From contig NZ_AOID01000018.1 of assembly GCF_000337195.1 (NCBI RefSeq), forward strand, positions 1 through 38,330: a stretch of 38,330 nucleotides of DNA. Reading direction: 5' to 3'. The stretch comes from Natrinema versiforme JCM 10478. GTDB lineage: Archaea > Halobacteriota > Halobacteria > Halobacteriales > Natrialbaceae. The notes below the pieces were generated by a model, which did no database searches, was not told where the DNA came from, and worked only from the letters and a program-made list of their open reading frames with translations. This document shows, in pieces, positions 24,357-32,585 of the stretch. Position numbers and translations under genes: made by a program. How positions within the stretch are numbered: position 1 is the stretch's first letter; the number at the start of each line of letters is the position of its first letter.

Positions 24357-25694
24357 TCAGAACGCGTCGAGATACGTTTCGCGTTCCCACTCGGAGACAG
24401 CGCCCTGATATCTGTCGAACTCGTCCCGCTTTATCGAGACGAACGAGTCGACGAGAGGTTCGCCCAGTTCGCGGGCCAAGATGTCGTCGTCCTCGAGGTG
24501 GTCGAGTGCGGCCCACAACGTTCGCGGGAGCCGTTCGTGATCCTCTTGTGAGGCGTTTCCCGTCGTCGGTGCGGGCGGCTCGCGCTGGGTTTCGATACCG
24601 TCGTGCCCGGCGGCGAGAACGGCAGCGAGCGCGAGATACGGATTACACGACGTATCGGGGAGGCGGAACTCGAGACGAGTGGCGGGGCCCAGATGCGGGG
24701 GCACGCGGAGCACGGTCGATCGGTTGTCCGGCCCCCACGCGATCGAAACCGGTGCCCACGAACCGGGTCGCAAGCGCCGATAGGAGTTGACCGTCGGCGC
24801 ACAGACGGCGGTAAGCGCGTTCGAATGCGCGAGGAGCCCGCCGATGGCGTGTCGTGCAACCGTCGAAATCCCACCGCCGGCTGGCCGCGTTCCCGACGGG
24901 AACTCGAGCTCGGTCGTCTCGGCCGCGAACGCGTTCGTCTCGAGCGTATCGTCCCACAGGCTCAGGTGAACGTGTAGTCCGTTGGCGTCCGCTCCCGTAT
25001 AGGGGGCCGGCATCATCGAGGCCTTCAGCCCGTGCTGACTGGACACCGACGTGAGCATGTGCCGGAAGAACGCGACCCCGTCGGCGACTTCGACCGGATC
25101 ACCGTGCTCGAAGGTGACCTCGTACTGGCCGGGCTGGGACTCTTGATGGACACACGTCACCTCGAACCCGGCGGCCCCCATCGCCTCGGACCAGTCCTCG
25201 ATCAGGTCCGCCGCCTGATCGAGCGCGTCCATCGCGTACGAGCTTCGGTCGTTGAACGGTTCGTAGCCGCCGTCATCGGTCGGACGAAGCAACGAAAATT
25301 CGAGTTCGATCCCGACCTGTGGAACGTATCCGGTCGCTTCGAGCGTGTCGATCACGCGGCCGAGAGCGCTGCGGCTACAGAGATCGAACGCGGTTCCATC
25401 GACACGCGTGAGATCGGCAAACGCCAGGCCGACTCCCTCGCGCCACGCGACCGGTATCGGTGGCTCCGAGTCCGGGACAGCGACAATATCCCCGCTCTCG
25501 GGACCGTACGATGGATCTTCGAGAAGCCCTTGCTCGAGCGTCAACTCCGCGACCCCCGCTGCGAATCCGAACCCGTCCTCGCGTTGCCGTTCGAAGTTCG
25601 ATGCGGGAACGACGTTTCCGCGGGCGATGCCGTTCAGATCGGTCCACAGCACTCGTACCCGGTCGTACTCGCTCGCTGCGCGGTTCGAACCCAT
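24357..25694 (-). CDS. Glutamine-synthetase-family gamma-glutamyl-amine ligase (GlnA4/PuuA-like)
   Basis: 445 residues of the class I GS fold: beta-grasp start VRVLWTDLNGIARGNVVP, metal-site EIEF equivalent VGIELEFSLL, SQPGQYEVTFEHGDP, NGLHVHLSLWDD (metal/ammonium region), VNSYRRLRPGSWAPV, WGPDNRSTVLRVP and RLEFRLPDTSCNPYLALAA. The start and the WTDLxGxxRG signature match GlnA-like enzymes that glutamylate amines rather than ammonia. In Streptomyces, GlnA4 makes gamma-glutamyl-ethanolamide; PuuA makes gamma-glutamyl-putrescine. Given eutABC next door on the same strand, ethanolamine is the best guess; true glutamine synthesis is less likely because the adenylylation-Tyr region is absent. It is 93 bp after eutA. 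Confidence 0.87.
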   Translation of the reverse strand: MGSNRAASEYDRVRVLWTDLNGIARGNVVPASNFERQREDGFGFAAGVAELTLEQGLLEDPSYGPESGDIVAVPDSEPPIPVAWREGVGLAFADLTRVDGTAFDLCSRSALGRVIDTLEATGYVPQVGIELEFSLLRPTDDGGYEPFNDRSSYAMDALDQAADLIEDWSEAMGAAGFEVTCVHQESQPGQYEVTFEHGDPVEVADGVAFFRHMLTSVSSQHGLKASMMPAPYTGADANGLHVHLSLWDDTLETNAFAAETTELEFPSGTRPAGGGISTVARHAIGGLLAHSNALTAVCAPTVNSYRRLRPGSWAPVSIAWGPDNRSTVLRVPPHLGPATRLEFRLPDTSCNPYLALAAVLAAGHDGIETQREPPAPTTGNASQEDHERLPRTLWAALDHLEDDDILARELGEPLVDSFVSIKRDEFDRYQGAVSEWERETYLDAF

Positions 25695-25787
25695 GATACT
25701 CGGAGAGAGGCGACGCGATTGGGTTAAACCCTCACATTGGGGCGCGATCCGACAGTAGTTGTGCCGTTACCTGCGCCTGATAGGCGA

Positions 25788-27227
25788 TCATTCGTCAAAT
25801 ACGAGCGTCTTGATCGTTACCGGAACGGCGGCGTTTTCCGCGACCGGCGTTCCGAGATCCACGTACTCGTCTTCGGTAACCGCGAGTTCGTCGAGGACCA
25901 TCACCGGTCCGGCGTTGGTCATCGACTCGAGCAGTTGGCCGAGTACTTTCGCGCAGTTCTGTTCAGTCAGCAGTATCACCGGCCGCGGTTCGTCGGATCG
26001 GGCGTCACAGGCGGCGGCGATCCCGCGTGCGACGAGTCGGAGCCGATCGTAGGTCAGTGGTCCGACGTTCGACGCGTACAGGGCGGCCGTCCCGGTGATA
26101 TCGCGACGATTCCGGGCGGCACGAATCGCCGCTGCCGTTCGCGCTCGCACGGCGTCGACGGAGTCGGCCGTCTCGAGTCCCTCGAGGGCGATGACTGGGA
26201 GGTTCCTGGCCGGTAACAACTCGGCCGCCGGGGCGATCGTTCGACCGGTAAACGTCGTCGTCCGCGTTCCGGCACCGATGACGGTTGCGCGGATGTCTTC
26301 GGCCGACCGCCGGACCGGCAACGCGTCGAAGCGCTCGTGGGCTCGAATCGCGGTGGCGAGGGAGACGCCGAGATCGCCGAACTCGAGGGGATCGCGGTCG
26401 TCGATATCGAGATCCGAAACCAGACGGCCGACGCCGCCGGTAAACACGACTTCGTCGATATCGACCGCGTTCTCGGGCGGATCGGTGATCGCCAGCGCCC
26501 GCGTCGCCTCGTCGAACGGCGGTCCCTCGACGGCGTCGAAGACCCGATCGGCCAGTTCCCGTGCGAGCGCCTGCCGGTCCGCTTCCGGACGTTTCGTCCC
26601 GACCTCGATCGGGGGACAGTCCGGCGGATGACAGCGCCTGACCGGCTCCGCGACCGCTCGGACGACACCGTCGTCGTCGAACCGGACGAGTCGACCGCCG
26701 ATGTCGAGACACCGCGTCTGCAGCACCTCGCCGTCTTCGAACACGGCGATATTCGTGGTTCCGCCGCCGATGTCGACCGTTACGATCGTCGAGCCATCGG
26801 TACCGCTTCGGGCCCCGGCACCGGACCCGTAGCCGGCCAATACCGCCTCGAGCGACGCGCCGGCCGTCGCGACGACGAACTCGCCGGTGTGCTCGGCCAA
26901 CCGGGTTACCAACGCCTCGGCGTTGTCTTTCCGTGCCGCCTCGCCGGTCGCGATGACCGCGCCGGTATCGACTTCCGTCGCCGTCAGCCCCGCGTCCTGC
27001 ACGTCGGTATCGATGAGTTCGCCGACGGCGGCGGTGTCGATTTCACGGTCGCCGGCGAACGGCGTCTCGCGGATCGGGCTCCGGTAGCGGACCCGGCGCT
27101 CGAGGACGTCGACGCTCGCCGCACCGTTGTACGCGGGGGCAGAGAGGGTGAGATCGCTGATGATCACCTGGGTTGTCGTGGTGCCGATATCGATGCCGAT
27201 GCTGGTCAATGTCTCGGTACCTGGCAT
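25788..27227 (-). CDS. eutA: Ethanolamine ammonia-lyase reactivating factor EutA
   Basis: 479 residues, actin/Hsp70-like ATPase fold: IGIDIGTTTTQVIISD at the N-terminus, then VTVDIGGGTTNIAVFEDGE (second phosphate loop), VVFTGGVGRLV (adenosine motif) and ATVIGAGTRTTTFTGRTI. EutA exchanges inactivated cobalamin from ethanolamine ammonia-lyase for fresh adenosylcobalamin using ATP. Length is close to the bacterial ~470. Encoded after eutC with a 20-bp gap on the same strand, so it belongs to the eutBCA transcript. Confidence 0.93.
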   Translation of the reverse strand: MPGTETLTSIGIDIGTTTTQVIISDLTLSAPAYNGAASVDVLERRVRYRSPIRETPFAGDREIDTAAVGELIDTDVQDAGLTATEVDTGAVIATGEAARKDNAEALVTRLAEHTGEFVVATAGASLEAVLAGYGSGAGARSGTDGSTIVTVDIGGGTTNIAVFEDGEVLQTRCLDIGGRLVRFDDDGVVRAVAEPVRRCHPPDCPPIEVGTKRPEADRQALARELADRVFDAVEGPPFDEATRALAITDPPENAVDIDEVVFTGGVGRLVSDLDIDDRDPLEFGDLGVSLATAIRAHERFDALPVRRSAEDIRATVIGAGTRTTTFTGRTIAPAAELLPARNLPVIALEGLETADSVDAVRARTAAAIRAARNRRDITGTAALYASNVGPLTYDRLRLVARGIAAACDARSDEPRPVILLTEQNCAKVLGQLLESMTNAGPVMVLDELAVTEDEYVDLGTPVAENAAVPVTIKTLVFDE

Positions 27228-27247
27228 CTACGGACTCCCCGGACGGG

Positions 27248-27994
27248 TCACGGGTCCCCCGTATCGCATCCGTTGCGTTCGGCCTCGCACAGTTCTTCGA
27301 GGACCGCCGCGATCTCGGCCCCGGCCTCGACGGGCGGGATACCGTTGCGATGAATGTTCGAAATGACCGACTTCTCGGACGTCGCGCCGCCCCGTTCCGG
27401 ATCGGCGACGAAGTACGCGCTCAGGCTCTCGTTCGTCGCCAGTCCGGGCCGTTCGCCGACGAGATTGACACAGCAATCCGCACCGAGTTCCGCGCCGATC
27501 GCGTCCATCACATCGACTCGGCCGTATTCTACGAAAATCGGAGTCCCGACATCGAGTCCCCGGTCGGCCAGTCCGTCGCGTAACACCGGCAGCAACTCGG
27601 GGACGTTTGTCTCGACTGCGGTCGAACTGAGCCCGTCACTGACCACGATCTGTACCTGTGGTTCCATCGCGCAGTCCTCCCGGATCCGTTCGGCCGTCTC
27701 CTCCGAGATATCACGTCCCCGGCTCGGTTCCGCGAGGAACTCCGTCTTGCTTTCGGCTCGCGATCGGACGCTCACGAGGTCGAGGTCCGCCACGAGGTCG
27801 TCCGAAACGTGCGTGGTGACGGCATCGCGAGCTTTCGCGTGGTCGAGTCGAAACTCGAGGAGCGTCTCCGTCCGCGGCCGCGATCCCGCCCGGCCGACGC
27901 CGATTCGAGACGGGTGGGAGTCGCGGAACCGCTCGAGTCGGGGTTCGTCTTCCGGGTCTTCGACGCCGCTCCTCCGGTCGTTGTTCGGTCTCAT
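27248..27994 (-). CDS. eutC: Ethanolamine ammonia-lyase small subunit EutC
   Basis: 248 residues; bacterial EutC is often ~290, the shortening being at the N-terminus, which is usually poorly conserved. Conserved blocks: TETLLEFRLDHAKARDAV, VQIVVSDGLSSTAVETNVPE, VFVEYGRVDVMD equivalent (IFVEYGRVDVMDAIGAELGA), VNLVGERPGLATNESLSAY and KSVISNIHRNGIPPVEAG. With EutB it builds the adenosylcobalamin-dependent lyase. The ATG at 27994 overlaps the eutB stop (ATGA), so the two subunits are translationally coupled. Confidence 0.92.
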   Translation of the reverse strand: MRPNNDRRSGVEDPEDEPRLERFRDSHPSRIGVGRAGSRPRTETLLEFRLDHAKARDAVTTHVSDDLVADLDLVSVRSRAESKTEFLAEPSRGRDISEETAERIREDCAMEPQVQIVVSDGLSSTAVETNVPELLPVLRDGLADRGLDVGTPIFVEYGRVDVMDAIGAELGADCCVNLVGERPGLATNESLSAYFVADPERGGATSEKSVISNIHRNGIPPVEAGAEIAAVLEELCEAERNGCDTGDP

Positions 27995-29373
27995 GGCTGG
28001 GTGAATATCGTCGGATCGCCCGCGCGCTCGGTCAAGCGCCCGTCGTCGGTGATCCCCATCTCCTCGAGCCACGCCTCGAACTCGGGTGCCGCTTGCAGCC
28101 CGAACAGGGACCGGAGGGTGGGTCCGTCGTGGTAGCTGTTGGACTGATAGTTGAGCATCACGTCGTCGCCCATCGGCACCGTGATGAAGAAGTTCGCACC
28201 GGCGGCGGTCAGCAACACGGCGAGGTTCTCGATGTCGTTTTGATCGGCCTTCGTGTGGTTCGTATAGCAGGCGTCGATTCCCATCGGCAGCCCGTGGAGT
28301 TTGCCCATGAACACGTCTTCCAGTCCCGCGCGAATGACCTGCTTGCCGTCGTAGAGGTACTCCGGCCCGATGAAGCCGACCACGGTGTTGACGAGGAACG
28401 GATCGTACTCGCGGGCCAGCCCGTAACACCGGGCCTCCAGCGTGAGTTGATCGACGCCTTCGTGCGCGTCGTTCGAAAGCTCCGCGCCTTGCCCGGTCTC
28501 GAAGTACATGACGTTCGGTCCGTCCCCGCGACAGAGATTCCGGCCCAACTCGGCAGCGTCGTCGAGTAGCTCGACATCGATACCGAACTCTCGGTTCCCC
28601 CGCTCGGTGCCAGCGATGCTCTGGAAGAGCAAGTCGGCCGGCGCGCCGTTTCGAACCGCGTCCATCTGGGTCGTGATGTGTCCGAGGACGCAGTTCTGGG
28701 TCGGGACGTCCCACCGATCGATGAACTCGGCCGTCGCTTGCAGGATCTCTTTGACCTGTGCCGCGTCGTCGCTCACCGGATTGATGCCGATAACGGCGTC
28801 CCCGACGCCGTAGGACAGTCCCTCGCGAACACTCTGTAGGATATTCTCCGTCTCGTCGGCCGGATCGTTGGGCTGAAGCCGGAACGAAACGGTCCCCTCC
28901 GTTCCAATCGTACTGTTACAGCGCGCGACGACGGTCATCTTGGCAGCGGCGACCACGAGATCCAGGTTCGACATGAGCTTCGTGACGGCCGCGATCATCT
29001 CGCTCGTCAGCCCCTCCCTGAGCGCCCGGATAGCTTCGTCGTCCGTCGACTCCGCGAGGAGGAACTCCCGGAGATCGGCGACGGTCCAATCGGCGATTTC
29101 CGCGTACGTTTCTTCGCAGACGCCGTCCCGGATCGTCCGCGTAACCTCGTCTTCGTCCGCGGGGACGACGGGATTCTCGTACAACGTCTCGAGGGTCAGT
29201 CGACTGACGATGTCTTTCGCCGCGATACGCTCCGCGCTCGAGGACGCCGCGAGTCCCGCCAGTTCGTCTCCCGACTTCCGCTCGTTCGCCTTGGCCAGAA
29301 CGCTCCGGATCGAGTCGAACTCGTGTTCGATTCCGTCGATCGTCGCCGTGTACCCGGTCTCTTTGCTACCCAT
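27991..29373 (-). CDS. eutB: Ethanolamine ammonia-lyase large subunit EutB
   Basis: 460 residues, co-linear over the full length with bacterial EutB (453). It splits ethanolamine to acetaldehyde and ammonia with adenosylcobalamin. Landmarks: IRSVLAKANERKSGDELAGL, IAAKDIVSRLTL, GLTSEMIAAVTKLMSN, FRLQPNDPADETENI, SYGVGDAVIGINPV, YFETGQGAELSN, LVNTVVGFIGPEYLYDGKQV, ACYTNHTKADQNDIENL, GDDVMLNYQSNSYHD and the tail GRLTERAGDP. These include the barrel-strand Glu and Asp of the substrate pocket. A GGAG Shine-Dalgarno-like stretch lies ~8 bases before the ATG. First gene of the minus-strand eut transcript. Confidence 0.96.
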   Translation of the reverse strand: MGSKETGYTATIDGIEHEFDSIRSVLAKANERKSGDELAGLAASSSAERIAAKDIVSRLTLETLYENPVVPADEDEVTRTIRDGVCEETYAEIADWTVADLREFLLAESTDDEAIRALREGLTSEMIAAVTKLMSNLDLVVAAAKMTVVARCNSTIGTEGTVSFRLQPNDPADETENILQSVREGLSYGVGDAVIGINPVSDDAAQVKEILQATAEFIDRWDVPTQNCVLGHITTQMDAVRNGAPADLLFQSIAGTERGNREFGIDVELLDDAAELGRNLCRGDGPNVMYFETGQGAELSNDAHEGVDQLTLEARCYGLAREYDPFLVNTVVGFIGPEYLYDGKQVIRAGLEDVFMGKLHGLPMGIDACYTNHTKADQNDIENLAVLLTAAGANFFITVPMGDDVMLNYQSNSYHDGPTLRSLFGLQAAPEFEAWLEEMGITDDGRLTERAGDPTIFTQP

Positions 29374-29783
29374 AGTGTCTCCGCCGTGGACTCTGGTCGA
29401 CTCGAGCTAGACTCCGGCCGATCATTATTGTGTCCGACTGTTTCTCGCTCGCTGATCGATTCGGTCGCGGTACATTGTGTATCAAACCGCCCGCTCACCC
29501 ATTGGATGTTGTGGCGTCCATCTGTGTGTGTTTATACCTAACCGGAGAAGAGACTGAGGAAATCAGTGGAGGAACATCTCGTATGTACATTGAATAGAGC
29601 GAAAACCGATCGAACAGCAGACGATGGGTCTCGTGGCGACTATCGAACGGCTAGATACTGATAATCGGTCAATACCGGGCGGTACAGTCGAAATACGCCG
29701 AGTTATAATCTGCAGACATCTCCGAGCGGGACATCGTGCTACGTACTAACATTTATGGTGGATGCCGACATAGGTCGTAGTGA
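29374..29783. promoter_or_regulatory. Divergent intergenic region upstream of eutB
   Basis: 410 bp with no gene, AT-richer than its surroundings. On the minus strand CACAATAATGATC (around 29420-29432) is a possible promoter for eutB with a ~25-nt leader and a GGAG ribosome site; another TATA-like stretch (GGTATAAAC) lies near 29528-29536. On the plus strand TTTATGG at 29752-29758 is placed for the small gene at 29784. No known riboswitch fold was recognised; in particular I see no cobalamin-riboswitch B12 box. Confidence 0.45.
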
Positions 29784-30107
29784 ATGGGTCCTGTTAACAT
29801 GCGACTCGTCGAGCAGGCCAGGTCGATCTTCGCTGAGCTGGGCTACACCGTCGAAGGTAACGGCCCCGAATTCCGCGCCGAACGAGCATGGAAAGTCGTT
29901 CACGTCAACACCGTCCTCGAGACGGGAGAGCTCCCGTCGTCGGCGTCGGGACAGTTCCACTGTTTCGTCGCCGAACCGGACGACGCCGACGATCTCGAGG
30001 CGCGACTCGAGGGCGCGAATCCGAACTATGAGTGGGCGATTATGGTCGTCGACGGCGAGGACTATCAGGTCGAACGAGCGCCACCAGGACCACGAGTAAC
30101 AGCGTAG
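29784..30107 (+). CDS. Conserved haloarchaeal small protein (DUF7116-like)
   Basis: 107 residues, acidic, with the N-terminus MRLVEQARSIFAELGYTVEG followed by alternating strands and the segment WKVVHVNTVLE and YEWAIMVVDGEDYQVERA. It matches a small family common in Haloarchaea; no function is known. The ATG at 29784 is supported by the TTTATGG box 26-32 bp upstream; a second ATG at 29799 (MRLVEQ) is possible. Confidence 0.75.
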   Translation: MGPVNMRLVEQARSIFAELGYTVEGNGPEFRAERAWKVVHVNTVLETGELPSSASGQFHCFVAEPDDADDLEARLEGANPNYEWAIMVVDGEDYQVERAPPGPRVTA

Positions 30108-30152
30108 AACAGCGTCGTACGGACGGCCCAATCGGCCGTCGCGGCAATTCCT

Positions 30153-31364
30153 TTATTTTTCGAGCGTGCGTCGCGTCGCAGTCACACCGGAACCCGGATC
30201 GACAGCCGCGCCCATCGACTCGAGGACGTCGCCCAGTGCCGTCACCACGTAGATGACGTTCTCGGGGCGCGCGGAGTGGCCCATACAGCCGATTCGGAAG
30301 ATCTCGCCGGCGAGATCGCCCAGCCCGCCGGCGATCTCGAGGTCGTACTGTTCGATCAGGGCATCACAGACCGCGCCGTCGTCGATGCCGTCGGGGACGC
30401 GGACGGCGTTGAGACTCGGCAGCCAGTACTCGTCGGGGGCGTTCATCTCGAGACCCATCGCCTCCATGCCGGCTTTCAGCGCGCCGGCCAGCCGTTCGTG
30501 GCGCGCCCAGCGCTCTTCGATTCCTTCCTCTGCGACCAGTCGCAGGGCCTCCCGAATCGCGTAGACGTTCGTGATCGGTGCAGTGTGGTGGTAGGCCCGT
30601 TCGTCGCCCCAGTAGCCCTCGAGCAGGGAGAGGTCGAGATACCACGAGCGGGGGTCTTCCTCGCGCGAGAGGACCTTGTCCATCGCCTCGTCCGACAGCG
30701 TGAGGGGACTGGCCCCTGGCGGACAGGAGAGACACTTCTGCGGGCCGGAGTAGGCCACGTCGATGTCCCACTCGTCGACTCGCAACTCCACGCCGCCCAG
30801 CGAGGTGACGGTGTCGGCGATGACCAGGGCGTCGTGGTCGTGGGCCGCGGCGGTGAGCTCTGGCACGTCGGGCTGGAGAACGCCCGTGCTCGTCTCGGCG
30901 TGGACGAACCCGAAGACGTCGGGGTCGTGTTCGGCCAGCGCGTCCGCGACGTCGTCGGGCTCGAGCGGTTCGCCCCACGGTGCATCGACCTCGACGACCT
31001 CGCCGCCCGCGCGTTCGGCCATCGAGGCCATCCGGCCGCCGAAGTAGCCGTTCGTCGGCACGAGCATCGTATCACCGGGTTCGACGACGTTCCCGATCGC
31101 GGCCTCCATCGCCGCCGAGCCGGTCCCCGAGACGGGGATCGTCCACTGGTTGTCCGTTCGGAACGTGTACCGCAGCAACTCCTGGACCTCGTCCATGATC
31201 TCGATGAACGAGGGATCGAGATGCCCGACGAGCGGCGTGCTCATCGCCCGGAGCACGCGCGGGTTCACGTCGCTCGGTCCGGGCCCCATCAGGGTTCGGT
31301 CCGGCGGAGTGAGTTCGCCAACGGATGGCGCGCGAGCCGCCTCGTTCGGCGCTTCCTGAGCCAT
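30153..31364 (-). CDS. Alanine-glyoxylate/serine-pyruvate-type aminotransferase (class V)
   Basis: 403 residues, PLP-dependent fold type I. It begins with LMGPGPSDVNPRVL, a family hallmark, followed by SGTGSAAMEAAIGN (phosphate-binding loop), FVHAETSTGVLQP, VIADTVTSLGG (PLP-pyridine Asp) and YSGPQKCLSCPPG, where the Lys forms the Schiff base. It likely moves amino groups between alanine or serine and glyoxylate/pyruvate. ATG at 31364 rather than the open frame to 31454. It is divergent from the DUF457-like gene. Confidence 0.92.
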   Translation of the reverse strand: MAQEAPNEAARAPSVGELTPPDRTLMGPGPSDVNPRVLRAMSTPLVGHLDPSFIEIMDEVQELLRYTFRTDNQWTIPVSGTGSAAMEAAIGNVVEPGDTMLVPTNGYFGGRMASMAERAGGEVVEVDAPWGEPLEPDDVADALAEHDPDVFGFVHAETSTGVLQPDVPELTAAAHDHDALVIADTVTSLGGVELRVDEWDIDVAYSGPQKCLSCPPGASPLTLSDEAMDKVLSREEDPRSWYLDLSLLEGYWGDERAYHHTAPITNVYAIREALRLVAEEGIEERWARHERLAGALKAGMEAMGLEMNAPDEYWLPSLNAVRVPDGIDDGAVCDALIEQYDLEIAGGLGDLAGEIFRIGCMGHSARPENVIYVVTALGDVLESMGAAVDPGSGVTATRRTLEK

Positions 31365-31470
31365 GGGCGTGTGCTCGAGTGCCACTCGCAAAGACCTACC
31401 GGCAGCGGCGAAGTATCGATCCGCGACCGACTCGACAGGGTGTGTTTCTCTCACACGATCCGGCGATCAG

Positions 31471-31476
31471 TATAAG
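31471..31476 (+). promoter_or_regulatory. Promoter of the YdjM-like membrane protein gene
   Basis: TATAAG lies 27-32 bp before the GTG at 31503; optimal for a leaderless transcript and it supports the GTG start. Confidence 0.55.
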
Positions 31477-31502
31477 ACCACCCATCACGTAGCCGATACG
31501 TC

Positions 31503-32501
31503 GTGTTCATCGGTCATGCCCTGCTCGCGTTCGCCCTCGCGGCACTGGTCGCCGACTGGCGTGGCTGGGAGCGCCGAGAGGCGCTTCTGGTCGGAGCCAT
31601 CGCGGGCGCGTTCGCGACGATTCCGGATATCGACGTTACGTACGCTCTCGTCGGCCTCCTCGAGTGGCAGGCAGCGGACGGCGCGCTTGCCGCGTCGACG
31701 GCCTTCTGGGACGCGAGCCGGGGCGTCCACCGGTCGGTCACTCACTCGCTGGTCGTCGGCGCGGTCGCAGCGCCGGCGTTCGGCGCGTTCGCGATCCGCG
31801 GACCGCACTCGGGCCGCGTTCGACTCGTCCGTAGCGTCGGGGCCGGTCTGCTCGTGCTCCTCGTCGCGGTCGCGTTCCTCGAGGGCGGTCCCGTCGCCGC
31901 GTTCGTGATGGCCCTGTTTACGGTGAGCGGCGTTCTCGTCGCCATCGGGGCCGCCCGCGTAACGACGCTCTCGGCGAGTACGGTCGTCCTCGCGGCGCTT
32001 TGGGGACTGTGGTCTCATCCGTGGGGCGACCTCGCGACCGGCTCGCCCCCTGAGTGGCTCTATCCGTTCGAATCGACGCTCCTCTCTACCCGCGTCGTCC
32101 TCCACGCCGATCCGACGCTGCACCTCCTCGGCGCGTTCGCGATCGAACTCGCCGCGATCTGGCTCGCGCTCGTCACGATCTGCCGGCTCACCGACCGGTC
32201 GCTTCCCGCATTCGTCGACCGCCGAGCCGCGGTCGGCGCGGCCTACGGGGTCGCCGCGCTCGCGGTGACGCCGCCGACGCTCGAGGTCTCCTATCATTTC
32301 GTTTTCTCCATCCTCGGGGTCGGGCTCCTCTGTGGGGCCGTCCGAGACCCGACCTCGCCGATCCGTCCCGGCTTGCGGTCCCGAATCCGCTCGCGACCGT
32401 CGATCGACTCGACGCTCGAGATCGCGCTCACTGCCGTGACCGCGGTGACCGTCGCGCTCGCAGCGTACGCCGTCGTCTACCTGTTCGCCGCTCCCGCGTG
32501 A
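31503..32501 (+). CDS. Membrane-bound metal-dependent hydrolase-like protein (YdjM/DUF457 type)
   Basis: 332 residues, about eight hydrophobic segments. The N-terminus MFIGHALLAFALAAL with TIPDIDVTYAL, then GVHRSVTHSLVVGA and GLWSHPWGDL, supplies the conserved His and Asp pattern (H, PDxD, HRxxTHS, SHxxxD) of the YdjM/LexA-binding inner-membrane family, thought to be metal-dependent hydrolases. Substrate unknown. GTG start with TATAAG 27 bp upstream. Confidence 0.85.
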   Translation: MFIGHALLAFALAALVADWRGWERREALLVGAIAGAFATIPDIDVTYALVGLLEWQAADGALAASTAFWDASRGVHRSVTHSLVVGAVAAPAFGAFAIRGPHSGRVRLVRSVGAGLLVLLVAVAFLEGGPVAAFVMALFTVSGVLVAIGAARVTTLSASTVVLAALWGLWSHPWGDLATGSPPEWLYPFESTLLSTRVVLHADPTLHLLGAFAIELAAIWLALVTICRLTDRSLPAFVDRRAAVGAAYGVAALAVTPPTLEVSYHFVFSILGVGLLCGAVRDPTSPIRPGLRSRIRSRPSIDSTLEIALTAVTAVTVALAAYAVVYLFAAPA

Positions 32502-32554
32502 GCGGTGGCGCGCCTCGATCGGTGTCAGCAGTATTTCACCCGACGACTACATAC

Positions 32555-32561
32555 GTTTTAG
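32555..32561 (+). promoter_or_regulatory. Promoter of the membrane gene pair
   Basis: GTTTTAG lies 25-31 bp before the GTG at 32586, proper for a leaderless message covering the two overlapping membrane genes. Confidence 0.45.
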
Positions 32562-32585
32562 TGAGAACGGCCGATACCAGTCACT

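Noticed and set aside
27995-28714. N-terminal extension of the eutC frame
   Set aside because: Runs inside eutB in another frame; Arg-rich, no similarity to EutC.
29374-29783. Cobalamin riboswitch upstream of eutB
   Set aside because: No B12-box-like sequence or multi-helix fold was seen; the class is also rare in archaea.
30276-31475. 399-residue plus-strand open frame
   Set aside because: Antisense to the aminotransferase, which has full PLP motifs.
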